Shown here piece by piece: positions 55,559 to 64,000 of a stretch of DNA of 64,000 bases. Position numbers and translations under genes: made by a program. A model generated the notes under the pieces. That model made no database searches, was not told where the DNA came from, and saw nothing but the letters and a program-made list of their open reading frames with translations. The stretch is from Bifidobacterium crudilactis (GTDB taxonomy: Bacteria > Actinomycetota > Actinomycetes > Actinomycetales > Bifidobacteriaceae). Position 1 is the stretch's first letter. The number at the start of each line of letters is the position of its first letter. The stretch is taken from the NCBI RefSeq assembly GCF_000738005.1, contig NZ_JHAL01000001.1:369108-433107 (forward strand). Reading direction: 5' to 3'.

Positions 55559-55837
55559 ATGACTATTATGCCCCTAATTTCTGCGCTTGCAAGTCCTATA
55601 TGGGCATTGTGACCTTCTTGTCGAAAGTGGTAGCAAATGGTGTTCTTGCGCCGAGGAAAGTGCAGTTCGGCCCTGTAATGAACACCATTCTGTTCACTTC
55701 TGTGACATGCCCTCAGAATCGTGATTGGTGGTGTGTCTCATGGCCGTGGTTATCCACTCTCACGCGGATAGTCGCACCTTCGACCACAAGACCTTGCAGA
55801 TGCGGCAAGGCCGCTGGTTCGTATATTCAATGTTCCC

Positions 55838-56872
55838 ATGATAATGAACAGCAGAACAGCGCATTCAGGTTCGCGACGAACCGCGCAGAGACCCGTGCGT
55901 GGAACAACTCGCAGAACTGCGGTCTCGGCGAGTGCCGACGCTTTCGACGCGGGTGACGGGTTGTGCCGTGTGGTCGTGTGCGTTGGCGTGAGCGGTGGGC
56001 TCGGAGTGAGCACCATGGCCTCGATGCTGGCATGGCATCTTGCCCGCAGTGGGATGCGCACGGCGATCGTGGATGCCGATTTCTCCAGAGGAGGACTCGA
56101 CGTGCTTCTGGGCATCGAATCGGAGCATGGTCTGCGCTTCGGCGATGTCACGGCACCCCTTGGCCGCCTTGACGGCAATGCGCTATCCCACGAGCTCGCT
56201 TCCTGGGAGACGATGAAGGTGCTGAGCGTAGATCCATGGAAGGCCGAACGTCCTGACTGGTGGGAGCAGCAGGCGGCCGTCAAAGCCTTGCGGGAAGTCA
56301 ATGACGTGGTGGTTATCGATGCCGGGCTGGGAGAGGGCCTCGCCGATCTGGCGCTGCCCTCGTCGGCTCAGACCGTTTTGCTGGCGGAGCTGTCGGTGCT
56401 CGGCCTGGCGCGGGCGAAGGCATTGCTCGGGTCCGAACCGTCGCTTGGTGCCGAAGGCCCCGGCGGCAGCAAAGTCAGGCGTGGCTCCGGTGGCAGGGCA
56501 CGGGGATCGCAGGAGCCGATGATTGTCGGCATATCGCCTCGAGTCCTTCGGATGCGGGTGGTCGGGGTCGGTGTCAAGGATGCCCAGGAGTATCTCGGCA
56601 GAGAGATTCTGGGTGCGCTCGCAGTCAGCAAACGGCTCGGAGAGTCGATACTGTCCGGAACCGGCATTCCACGAATACCGAAGCGTCATATCCCTGTTCT
56701 CGACGCGCTGGTTGAAGCGATTCTGGACGGTCTCGGGCACGACGGGCATCATCGCATCGAAGGCCTTCGCGGCGGACCGTATGCGGATGCCGGCTGCGAC
56801 GGTGCGCACCGTGACCATTCGAAGGCTGAGACATCTCGAAAAGCAGGGCAGGCGGGTGACGACCATGTCTGA
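55838..56872 (+). CDS. tadZ: TadZ/CpaE-like pilus assembly ATPase
   Basis: 344 residues. The deviant P-loop VGVSGGLGVSTMASMLAWHLA lies near 50-70, DADFSRGGLD forms the Walker A' region, and VVVIDAGLGEG the Walker B. The Walker A lysine is absent (Val in GLGVST), so ATP binding may be altered. TadZ places the tad pilus machine in the cell. TATATT at 55822-55827 lies 10 bases ahead of the ATG, so the mRNA may be nearly leaderless. First gene of the tad operon; it overlaps tadA by eight bases. The gap 55559-55837 upstream holds no other clear gene. Confidence 0.82.
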   Translation: MIMNSRTAHSGSRRTAQRPVRGTTRRTAVSASADAFDAGDGLCRVVVCVGVSGGLGVSTMASMLAWHLARSGMRTAIVDADFSRGGLDVLLGIESEHGLRFGDVTAPLGRLDGNALSHELASWETMKVLSVDPWKAERPDWWEQQAAVKALREVNDVVVIDAGLGEGLADLALPSSAQTVLLAELSVLGLARAKALLGSEPSLGAEGPGGSKVRRGSGGRARGSQEPMIVGISPRVLRMRVVGVGVKDAQEYLGREILGALAVSKRLGESILSGTGIPRIPKRHIPVLDALVEAILDGLGHDGHHRIEGLRGGPYADAGCDGAHRDHSKAETSRKAGQAGDDHV

Positions 56873-57929
56873 AGAAAGCGAAGAGGACGACCTGATTTTC
56901 GGCCCTCTCGATGAGTTCGCACACGATCCGAAGGTCAGCGACATTGCGGTCACCGAACAGGGTCGGGTGTGGGTCGACTCCGGTGACGGCATGAAGGAAC
57001 GCTTCGCGCGTCTCAGCTTTCATTCGCCAAGGGTCGTGCGTGAATTCGCCGTTCAGCTCTGCTCGCAATTGGGTCACAGGCTGGACGACGCCTGCCCGAT
57101 AGCCGATGTCTCGACACCCGGAGGCATACGAATCAATGCCGTGATTGCTCCGCTGGTTCCCCACGGTGCGGTGATTTCCATACGATTCCCCAATCGAATG
57201 ACTCCGCGACTTGACCACCTGGCACGTGAGGGCATGATGCCGGAAATCTGGGCATCCACACTCAAGTCCCTGGTGCGCAGAAGGGCATCGCTGCTGGTAA
57301 CGGGTGCCACGGCAGCCGGTAAGACCACGCTGCTCAGGGCCTTGCTCGCGGAGTGCGACGACAATGATCGAATCATCACGGTTGAAGAGACCCGGGAACT
57401 CGGTCAACTGCCCATGCCTAATCACGTGTCATTGGCCACCCGTGCCGCGAACGTCGAGGGAGCAGGTGCCATCGGGCTGGAGGAGTTGATGCGAGCGACC
57501 TTGAGAATGCGACCGGACCGTGTGATTCTGGGCGAATGCAGGGGCGCCGAAGTCGTGCATCTTCTGAGGGCCTTGAATGCCGGGCATCGTGGTGGTATGG
57601 CCACGATCCACGCCAACGGTGTTCCGGGGACTCCGGCGAGGCTGGTGTCCCTGGGGCTGCTCGCAGGGCTTGATGCGAAGGCGATGACCTACCTGCTTGA
57701 AGGGGCGTTCGATGTGCTCATCCATGTGCACCGCGTATCCGGGGTGCGGCGGATAGCCCAGATAGGGTGTCTGCATCAAGGAGACGGCGGCCAGCTGTCA
57801 GGCAGGGTGCTGTCGGTATGGGATGGCGGCACCGGGGTGCTCGGGGGTGATGCATGGTGCCGTTTTCTTGAGCGGTGGAATCCCGAATGGCTTTCCTCAG
57901 CACCACGCGCGGGGAGAGGATGGTCATGA
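56865..57929 (+). CDS. tadA: Tad pilus assembly ATPase TadA/CpaF
   Basis: 354 residues, a type II/IV secretion ATPase. Walker A GATAAGKTTLLRALL is near residue 145, the Asp box RIITVEETREL follows, the Walker B region RPDRVILGECRGAEVVHLLRA and the His box GGMATIHANG are intact. It powers assembly of Flp pili. The ATG at 56865 lies inside the end of tadZ; a longer frame to 56523 is shadow. Its stop overlaps tadB by four bases. Confidence 0.93.
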   Translation: MSEESEEDDLIFGPLDEFAHDPKVSDIAVTEQGRVWVDSGDGMKERFARLSFHSPRVVREFAVQLCSQLGHRLDDACPIADVSTPGGIRINAVIAPLVPHGAVISIRFPNRMTPRLDHLAREGMMPEIWASTLKSLVRRRASLLVTGATAAGKTTLLRALLAECDDNDRIITVEETRELGQLPMPNHVSLATRAANVEGAGAIGLEELMRATLRMRPDRVILGECRGAEVVHLLRALNAGHRGGMATIHANGVPGTPARLVSLGLLAGLDAKAMTYLLEGAFDVLIHVHRVSGVRRIAQIGCLHQGDGGQLSGRVLSVWDGGTGVLGGDAWCRFLERWNPEWLSSAPRAGRGWS

Positions 57930-58624
57930 CCGTTGAAAGCGCCGCGGCGAATCTCGCCATATGCCTGAGTGCGCTGCTGATTCTATGGCCGAGCAACGCT
58001 GCACCGGGTAGCGGACGTCTGCGAAGAAGCATGCGACCAAACCCCCGTGGAAGCTTCGGCCCGGGAACGATATCCACCCTTGCCTCACTCAGCTCCATGC
58101 TGCGCTGCGGAATGGGCATCGTGGAAAGTGCGGAGCTCCTGGCGACAAGGCCGTTCGCGACGAAAGTGCTGAGCCTGGAGCGCAGCTATGCTCTGCTGTG
58201 GAGATGCAGAAGCGAAAGCGAAAGCCCTGCGCAGGTCCAAGAGATTGCCCTGGCTCTGACCGCAGCGTACCGGCTCAGTGAGGAATTGGGGTGCGAGGCC
58301 GCGAGAAGCGTTGACGCCGCAGCCATGGCCTACAGACGTTCCAGAAACGTGGACGAGCTGAGAAGCAAGGCGTTTTCCATGCCAAAAGCCACCGTGAGGC
58401 TGTTGTCGATTCTGCCTTTTGCCGCCATCGCCGTAGGGGAGCTCATCGGTATCCCAGTGCTTTCCTTTCTCCTCACCAAGAGACTCGGCATGTTGTGTCT
58501 CGTGCTGGGATGCTGCAGTTACGTCCTGGGAGTGCTATGGATGCGTGCCCTGCTCCGGCACGGCTTCGCCGACGGTTCCGTGCACGGCGGGGAATCGGGA
58601 GGATACGCATGGGAGACGTCCTGA
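57926..58624 (+). CDS. tadB: TadB-like membrane protein (type II secretion F domain)
   Basis: About 232 residues with one N-terminal helix, a T2SSF cytoplasmic region (SLSSMLRCGMGIVESAELLA) and two C-terminal helices (VRLLSILPFAAIAVGELIGI, LGMLCLVLGCCSYVLGVLW). The ATG at 57926 follows AGAGG by 6 bases and overlaps the tadA stop. TadB and TadC form the inner-membrane platform of the Tad system. The gene overlaps tadC by 16 bases. Confidence 0.8.
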   Translation: MTVESAAANLAICLSALLILWPSNAAPGSGRLRRSMRPNPRGSFGPGTISTLASLSSMLRCGMGIVESAELLATRPFATKVLSLERSYALLWRCRSESESPAQVQEIALALTAAYRLSEELGCEAARSVDAAAMAYRRSRNVDELRSKAFSMPKATVRLLSILPFAAIAVGELIGIPVLSFLLTKRLGMLCLVLGCCSYVLGVLWMRALLRHGFADGSVHGGESGGYAWETS

Positions 58625-59157
58625 TGCCACTGGCCATTGTCGGACTGATATTGCTCGCCGGGCCCCGAAATGACAGAATCGCGCCCTTCAGAAGGATGAA
58701 TGCGAGTGCGAGCTTGCACATCCCGCTGATTCTTGAACTGCTTGCGGTCGCCCTCCGGCAAGGCTCATCGATTACCCGTGCTCTGGATACGGTCGCTCAG
58801 GTGGTGGATGTCGGTCTCGGTACGGCGGTGGGGAAGGTGACCGCGTCATTGCACCAGGGGGTCGCATGGTCCGAATCGTGGGCCCTGGTCTGTGACGACG
58901 GCAGCTACGTGGGGCAGGCGTGCATCGTACTGAGAGATACCTTGGAAGCCTCATGGCGTCTGGGAGCGTCCCCTTTGCCCCGCATAGAAGCGGTGATATC
59001 CCAATTGGACGGAGAACAGCGCACGCGTGTGGAATCTCAAGCGGCGCGGCTGTCGATCAGACTGCTGCTCCCAACCGCATTATGCTTTCTGCCGGCATTC
59101 GTGCTGCTCGGTGTGATTCCCTGCATCTCCGCCTTCGCACAAGGACTGTTCGCGTAA
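58609..59157 (+). CDS. tadC: TadC-like membrane protein (type II secretion F domain)
   Basis: About 182 residues. It has an N-terminal helix (PLAIVGLILLAG), a T2SSF region beginning IPLILELLAVALRQGSSITRALDTVA and a C-terminal helix pair (LLLPTALCFLPAFVLLGVIPCISAF). The ATG at 58609 follows GGAGG by 6 bases. The protein is shorter than typical TadC, as in other bifidobacterial and mycobacterial systems. Confidence 0.8.
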   Translation: MGDVLMPLAIVGLILLAGPRNDRIAPFRRMNASASLHIPLILELLAVALRQGSSITRALDTVAQVVDVGLGTAVGKVTASLHQGVAWSESWALVCDDGSYVGQACIVLRDTLEASWRLGASPLPRIEAVISQLDGEQRTRVESQAARLSIRLLLPTALCFLPAFVLLGVIPCISAFAQGLFA

Positions 59158-59519
59158 GTGAATCCTCGGGATTCCGCCGTGTGGCGGTGTTCGCGGAGGC
59201 AGTCCCCAAAGGTCACACGGCCTCCTGCCATGCAGCGGCGCTGCGTAGGCTCCTGGGGACCGTGCTTGTCGCATGACTGAACGGAGTTGTTCACCTTGCA
59301 CGATGCGACCGCCACCTTCGACCACATGTCTCTCTGAGGATGGGCTGTCCCGCCCTGCGCAGGCATAGTGGTGTCACGCACACACGCCGTCGTCGTTCGT
59401 TCCGGAAGCCCTCTCCAGCTGCTTCCCGGAGCTCAGAGGAGTACAGAGACGCTCCGCCCGGAATATCGACGATTCACATGATGCAGCTATTGATTCAGCA
59501 ATTCACGAAAGGACTGACC
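59158..59519. other. Gap between tadC and the pilin-like gene
   Basis: A GC-rich 362-base stretch without a supported ORF. It has short inverted repeats and AAAGGA just before the start of the DUF4244 gene. A promoter for the pilin genes could lie here, but none is clear. Confidence 0.35.
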
Positions 59520-59828
59520 ATGCAATACGACAATCTCATGAAGAAGACCGACCCGGAGTGCACTGTCGGGGATGACGGGAGCTGCGGCACCTGTATCACG
59601 AACCTCCCGCAGCGTCTTGGCAAGGGCATAACGAAGCGGTGCTGTCTGTTGGACGCCCGCATACGTACGGTGACGTCCGAACCCGAAGCGGGGATGGCGA
59701 CCGCGGAATATGCCGTGGTGCTTATCGCCGCCACCGGTTTCGCGGGTATTCTCGTGGCGATTCTCAAGTCGGGCGATGTGAGAGAGCTGTTGATGAACAT
59801 CGTCAAACAAGCCCTCAACATCGGGTGA
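59520..59828 (+). CDS. DUF4244 pilin-like protein
   Basis: 102 residues. The conserved DUF4244 pilin part is EAGMATAEYAVVLIAATGFAGILVAILKS, a hydrophobic helix after a Gly-Met type III prepilin-like cleavage region. The first ~55 residues contain six cysteines (ECTVGDDGSCGTC and RCC), which is unusual for this family. AAAGGA lies 6 bases before the ATG at 59520. It is the likely major Flp/Tad pilin. Its stop overlaps the next gene. Confidence 0.8.
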   Translation: MQYDNLMKKTDPECTVGDDGSCGTCITNLPQRLGKGITKRCCLLDARIRTVTSEPEAGMATAEYAVVLIAATGFAGILVAILKSGDVRELLMNIVKQALNIG

Positions 59829-60310
59829 TGAGCAATTCGTCAAAGCCGGGCGTTCCGGCAGACAGAGGCAGCGTGACCGCGGAGTTCGCCATGGTATTGC
59901 CTGCCGTCATGGCTCTGGCCATGACGTTGCTGGCGCTGACGAGCGCGGTCACCGCTCGCATCGACTGTCAGGACGCCGCCAGCGCCGCGGCGAGGGAGAT
60001 GCTGACTTCCGGAGATGTGCAGCGCTCGGAGCAGGTCGCGCGGGTGGCGGGTGGAAACGGCACAGAGGTGTGGATGCATCGTGAGGACATGTACATCGTG
60101 GTCACCACGCAGTGCCCCATACTTCCAGACGTCCTGGGAGCGCTCCCGCTGCACGTGAATGGCAAGGCGGCTGGGACCCTGGCCGCTGCTGCCGAGCCTG
60201 ATGCATCTGCTGAGCCAGTGGTCTCAATCGGATGCCCGGGAAACGAGGAGTGGACGGTCAGCGCCACGGATTGGCCGCCGGCTGACACAGAAGGAGAGGT
60301 GGAGACATGA
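59828..60310 (+). CDS. TadE-like pseudopilin
   Basis: 160 residues. The N-terminal DRGSVTAEFAMVLPAVMALAMTLLALTSAV is the TadE pseudopilin signature with the conserved glutamate after GSVTA. The rest is soluble and Ala-rich. TadE proteins are minor pseudopilins of Flp pili. The start overlaps the TGA of the preceding gene, and the stop overlaps the next start, so the three are one unit. Confidence 0.83.
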   Translation: MSNSSKPGVPADRGSVTAEFAMVLPAVMALAMTLLALTSAVTARIDCQDAASAAAREMLTSGDVQRSEQVARVAGGNGTEVWMHREDMYIVVTTQCPILPDVLGALPLHVNGKAAGTLAAAAEPDASAEPVVSIGCPGNEEWTVSATDWPPADTEGEVET

Positions 60311-60795
60311 ACGGCTGCGCGAAGCTGGATGGTGTCGAGCGCGATGGTGTTCGACCCGATGGTGTCGAGCAAGACCCTGGAGGTTCGGACCGTGCCGGTT
60401 CGGACGGTGCCGGTTCGGACCGTGCCGTGAGCACTTGCATGAAGAGCGATGCCGGTTCGGGCACGATGCTCGGCGTCGTGTTGATTATGGGCGTCGCCGT
60501 GTGCCTGACCGCCCTGACGCTGGTCGGCAATGCTCTGGTGGTGTCGGCTCAGGCTCGTTCGGCTGCCGACATGGCCGCTCTCGCGGCTGCCGGCGCATAT
60601 CAGGCAGGAGAGAAGGAGCCCTGCCGCGCCGCGGTCGACAATGCGGCCAAAGTTGACGCGACGGTTCTGGAATGTCGAATCGTGGACGAGGACGCCCTGG
60701 TCTCGGTGTTACGCAGATTGCTGCTGACGTCTCTGCCTCCTGTCGAGCAACGTTCCCGTGCCGGGCCCGAGTTCTGCGACGAGCTTCGGCAATAA
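60307..60795 (+). CDS. Rv3654c-like TadE-family protein with pentapeptide repeats
   Basis: 162 residues. A helix GSGTMLGVVLIMGVAVCLTALTLVGNALVVSAQARSAADMAALAAAGAY is typical of Rv3654c/TadE-like proteins. Before it lies an unusual ~45-residue extension of 5-residue repeats (DGVER, DGVRP, DGVEQ, GSDRA, GSDGA, GSDRA). The ATG at 60307 has a good RBS (GGAGAGGTGGAGAC) and overlaps the preceding stop, so the extension is translated. Last gene of the tad operon. Confidence 0.78.
   Translation: MNGCAKLDGVERDGVRPDGVEQDPGGSDRAGSDGAGSDRAVSTCMKSDAGSGTMLGVVLIMGVAVCLTALTLVGNALVVSAQARSAADMAALAAAGAYQAGEKEPCRAAVDNAAKVDATVLECRIVDEDALVSVLRRLLLTSLPPVEQRSRAGPEFCDELRQ
60328..60426. repeat. 15-bp coding repeats, two families
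   Basis: Three units of GATGGTGTCGAGCGC type (60328-60372) and three units of GGTTCGGACCGTGCC type (60382-60426). All units keep the frame, so unit number can vary without breaking the protein. Confidence 0.8.
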
Positions 60796-60807
60796 TTCCT
60801 GGGACAG

Positions 60808-60830
60808 CCGTCCTTCCGATGCAGTTGTCA
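60808..60830. repeat. Half-copy of the GATAACTGCA hairpin element
   Basis: CCGTCCTTCCGATGCAGTTG resembles one arm (GCTGTCCTTCTGATGCAGTT). A partial partner GGGACAGCC is just upstream. It follows the tad operon. The remainder of the 60796-61000 gap shows nothing, including no SRP RNA core. Confidence 0.5.
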
Positions 60831-61000
60831 TGTTCTGCATGGGCATCTCCAAATGCTCGGAACCCTGTTTCCTGTGCGTCATTCACCTTCGGCGTAGCCT
60901 CTGACGAACGTCGCTTGTATGGTTGGTAGCGCTTGGCCGGAGCGGCTTGTTCTCGGCGCTCGCACACGCGATCATGGCAGAGGGACGGTAGATTAGAAGC

Positions 61001-63725
61001 ATGGCTCTTGCACTATATAGGCGTTATCGTCCGGATACCTTCGACGGCGTAATCGGACAGGACCAGGTGACGGTACCGCCTTGGCCGTGCCTTGGATCAG
61101 GGGAAGCTGACGCATGCCTATCTGTTCTCGGGGCCCAGGGGTTGCGGCAAGACGAGCTGCGCCCGTATTCTGGCACGTTGCGTCAACTGCGCCAAGGGAC
61201 CGACCAGTCATCCATGCGGAGAATGCGACAGCTGCAAGGATCTGGCGACCGGGGGTCCCGGGTCGATCGACGTGGTGGAGATTGACGCCGCCAGCCATAA
61301 CGGTGTGGATGACGCCCGGGAGCTGAGGGAACGTGCGGGCTTCGCCCCTGCCCGAGACCGGTACAAGATTTTCATTCTCGACGAAGCGCATATGGTCACG
61401 CAGCAGGGATTCAACGCGATGCTGAAGATCGTGGAAGAGCCTCCCGAGCACGTGATGTTCATATTCGCCACCACCGAGCCCGAAAAGGTCATCGGCACCA
61501 TCCGCTCCCGCACCCATCATTACCCTTTCAGACTGGTGCCTCCCGAGGTCATGGGTCCGTATCTGGAACAGGTGTGCGACAACGAGGGCATCCACGCCCA
61601 GTCCGGCGTGCTCCGTCTGGCCATGAGGGCCGGTGGTGGCTCCATGCGAGACACGCTTTCCGTGCTTGACCAGCTGATGGTCGGAGCGCAGGAGGATACG
61701 ATAACCCAGGATTCCGCCATCGCATTGCTTGGTTTTACGCCCGAGACGCTGATACGCGATGCCGTCAACGCCATAATCGACGGCAACGGTGAGGAACTCT
61801 ATGGAGTCGTGCAAAAGGTGGTCGTGGGAGGTTTCGACCCCCGGAGATTCGTCGAAGACCTGCTCTCGCGGGTGCGTGATCTGCTGGTGCTCACCTTGGG
61901 TGGCGTTCATGCCGAAAACGTCCTGAGCGATGACGCCGAGACGGAGGACATCGAGGAACTGCACCGTCAGGCGGCCAGTCTCGGACTGCAATCGCTCACG
62001 CATATCGCCCAGATCATCAACGACACCTTTGCCTCCATGAGCGGCGCGACATCTCCGCGTATGCGACTGGAACTGCTTGTCGCCCGATTGCTGTCGTACC
62101 GGATGGCCCAATCCGAACATGCCACTGAGACGTCGGCTCCTGCCGAATCGCCCCGTGCTGCGCAGCCCGCAGGTCGTCAGACAAGGCAAAGCGGAGGTTT
62201 CATCGGTGCCCGACGTGCCAAGAACACCGAGACCGGGAGCGGTCAGCAATCCCAGCCGCAGCAGCAAGTGACGCCGGCCCCTGCCGTTGCACGAAACGAT
62301 GCGGAAAACGGCGCGCAAGGCACTCCGCGCGCGGATGACGCTGCAACTGCCGTGCCGCAGTCGGTGAACGGCAAGGGCGCAGCCGATTCGGCGACTGCGG
62401 TGAAGTCTCCGGAGCACACCTCGTCAGCCGCATCACGCCAAGGGGCCGGTGAGGTCTCGGCCGCTGTTGCCGAGCGTGCAGGTGCAGGCGACCGCGGTTC
62501 CTCCGATCAGGCTCCTGCATATGGGAGCGTCGATGAACAGTGGGACGCGGTGGTCGGCGCCCTTCCACCGGATGTCAAAGAGTACGTGACCAGGGCCAAG
62601 GTTCCCAGTGTCGCTCTTGATGTCGCCAATTCCGGAAGGCGTCGTCTGCGGATGACCTTCGATACACCGCTCAGCCAACATGCCTTCGCACTGGCCGTCG
62701 CATCGGAAGGTGTCGAAGGGGAGACCAGTATTCCCAAAATCGTGTTGCTCATGGTGAAGCGTTCCTTCGGCACGGAAACCTTCATCGCTCCCTCGCCGAC
62801 CGCCGCGGATGGCAATCCGGTGGAGTCGACCAGAAAGATGAGTCCTGAACAGCTGGCGGATGTGAAACGACGCATAGCCTTGGCAAAGGCGGGGCTCTCC
62901 GCCGCCAATCTCGGTATGGCATCGCAGATGTCGCAAGGTGCCGCGGGCGGGCAGAATCGTGGAAGGTCGAAAGCTCCCAGAGCCGCGTCGGCACAGTCCG
63001 GACATGTGGATTCAGAGCATGAGGACGATGCGGGGCACGACGCCGACGGGCGGGAATCGGACCCCGCGCACCACCGAGGTCGGAGCAATCCTGATTCCCC
63101 GCTTTCGGATGACGATCCCTGGGCGAAACCGCATCCTGCACAACCGCAGAGCGCGCAATCGGCGGACGCTGGAAACGTCGGAAGTGCGGGGAGCGCTGCC
63201 TTCCATGAGGCATCGCGCGTCAACAATCACACGCGGAAGGTCGTGGCCGTTCCGGATATGTCCAATGACGACGATCCGTGGCTGGAACCCGTACAAGAGT
63301 CGTCCCGTGCGGATGGCGGTCCGCAGGATGACGAAACTCGGTCTTCTGCGGCGCGTCCCGAGCACCTGACGGAGGCGTTGCCCGGCGACAAGGCCGCCTG
63401 GGACGAGAGACAAGCGCAACAGGATGCTCCCGGCACGCATGTGCAGCCGGACGATCGCGCCGATGCACGCTCTGGCGGTAACCCGAGGACGTCGCCTTCG
63501 GGCCAGGGTTCCGATGCAGGTGACGCGCCAGCAAGGAGACAACCGCGTGTCGCCGCCGATGAAGACACCTACACGATGCAGGACAAGAGCCTGAACGGCG
63601 ACGGCGTCCTCGACATCGAGGGCATCACCAGACTGTTCGACGTGAAGCAGGTCGAGACCTTTGCCGCGGACGACCCGCTGAATCCGATCAATGTCGAACA
63701 TCATAAACAGCAAGGACACGAGTAA
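61001..63725 (+). pseudogene. dnaX: DNA polymerase III subunits gamma/tau, with a single-base frameshift
   Basis: The first 26 codons (MALALYRRYRPDTFDGVIGQ, then DQVTVP) and the remainder (LGRALDQGKLTHAYLFSGPRGCGKT onward) are in different frames. Removing one C at 61079-61080 joins them exactly. The rest is intact: Walker A GPRGCGKTS, the zinc cysteines in CVNCAKGPTSHPCGECDSC, DEAHMVTQQGFNAMLK, and a long low-complexity tau tail. DnaX is the clamp-loader ATPase and essential, so this is more likely a sequence error than a real loss. An ORF from TTG 61092 lacks the first 30 residues. Confidence 0.8.
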
Positions 63726-64000
63726 TGGCTTTGGCGTACGACGGTGCGATTCAGGATCTGATCGACGGTTTCGCGAAATTGCCGGGAATCGGCCCCAAAG
63801 GCGCTCAACGCATAGCCTTCTATCTGCTTGGGGCGGATATGCAGGAGGCACAGGAGCTGGCCGATGCCATAGTCACCGTGAAGGTGAAGGTCAGGTTCTG
63901 CGAGATATGCGGCAATGTGTGCGAAAGCAGCCCCTGCCCGATCTGCGAGGACCCGCGGCGTGACCGAAGCGTGATATGCGTTGTGGAGGAGCCCAAGGAT
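63725..64000 (+). CDS. recR: Recombination protein RecR (3' partial)
   Basis: The first 92 codons are in the window and the frame runs off the end. The helix-hairpin-helix [21 protein letters not shown] and the Cys4 zinc finger [16 protein letters not shown] are both present. RecR works with RecO/RecF in loading RecA at gaps. The ATG overlaps the dnaX stop by one base, the usual dnaX-recR coupling. Confidence 0.95.
   Translation, partial: MALAYDGAIQDLIDGFAKLPGIGPKGAQRIAFYLLGADMQEAQELADAIVTVKVKVRFCEICGNVCESSPCPICEDPRRDRSVICVVEEPKD

Noticed and set aside
55636..55689. 10-bp inverted repeat AATGGTGTTC / GAACACCATT and a LexA-like GAAC-N8-GTTC
   Set aside because: The repeat is perfect but 34 bases apart and not linked to any gene start; the spacing does not fit the SOS box pattern GAAC-N4-GTTC.
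56523..56864. Extension of the tadA frame
   Set aside because: These codons are the shadow of tadZ; the ATG at 56865 fits the family.
59639..59827. Upstream extension of the TadE frame
   Set aside because: The frame is open from 59639, but it overlaps the DUF4244 gene and lacks an RBS; the ATG at 59828 fits the family start.
60796..61000. SRP RNA (ffs) upstream of dnaX
   Set aside because: The gene order suggested it, but the conserved S-domain core (GGAAGG with GCAGC) was not found on either strand.

Overview
The window looks like a chromosomal segment of a Bifidobacterium or a close Bifidobacteriaceae relative. Supporting signs are a high-GC actinobacterial codon style, MurT/GatD, an actinobacterial tad locus with DUF4244 and Rv3654c-like proteins, an NrtR-nadABC-nadS cluster, a DUF4012 protein inside an exopolysaccharide (EPS) locus, an amt-glnK-glnD set and a two-domain Nudix/histidine-phosphatase protein. 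The species cannot be fixed from the sequence alone. Both ends cut genes: a surface nuclease/5'-nucleotidase at the left and recR at the right.

Layout. 1-4.5 kb: sortase-anchored nuclease/nucleotidase, a membrane-anchored DsbA-like oxidoreductase and a ClbS/DfsB protein. 4.8-22.8 kb: a Wzx/Wzy-type EPS locus with a polymerase/ligase, acyltransferase, pyruvyltransferase, two near-duplicate capsule glycosyltransferases, a frameshifted flippase, three other glycosyltransferases, a tyrosine autokinase with its phosphatase, DUF4012, a small LSKTG surface protein and the priming glycosylphosphotransferase. Its 6-13 kb part and its promoters are visibly more AT-rich than the flanks. 22.9-31.1 kb: MerR/TipAS regulator, tRNA-Lys, a stand-alone AsnC sensor domain and the NAD de novo operon. 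31-38 kb: TetR regulator, small membrane protein, ftsY, amt-glnK-glnD. 38-45.8 kb: MATE transporter, dnaB behind a DnaA-box cluster, murT-gatD, a phasin-like protein and an ABC1/UbiB kinase. 46-55 kb: glutamate-type ABC transporter (no ATPase), glycerophosphodiesterase, upp, an unknown protein, Nudix/phosphatase and polyphosphate kinase. 55-61 kb: tad pilus operon. 61-64 kb: dnaX (frameshifted) and recR.

Most unusual signals. (1) An 11-G run inside the start of the EPS acyltransferase gene, a candidate phase-variation switch. (2) Three dispersed ~112-117 bp elements with conserved ends (around TGTGTAGGGATT) and interiors of 82-83 nt that share a core. (3) A family of palindromic hairpin elements built on GATAACTGCA, with compensatory changes in the arms. 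(4) A candidate minus-strand small transcript between the tad locus and ppk, with promoter, two tiny ORFs and a 14-bp terminator stem. (5) A block of 219/224 identity shared by two adjacent glycosyltransferase genes. (6) Single-base frameshifts in the flippase and dnaX genes, which may be real or may be sequence errors.

The EPS genes form one pathway: the priming enzyme loads the first sugar on undecaprenyl phosphate, glycosyl-, acyl- and pyruvyltransferases build and decorate the unit, the flippase and polymerase export and join it, and the autokinase/phosphatase pair controls chain length. amt-glnK-glnD form a nitrogen-sensing unit, and nrtR-nadABC-nadS form a self-regulated NAD synthesis unit in which NadS probably supplies the NadA iron-sulfur cluster.
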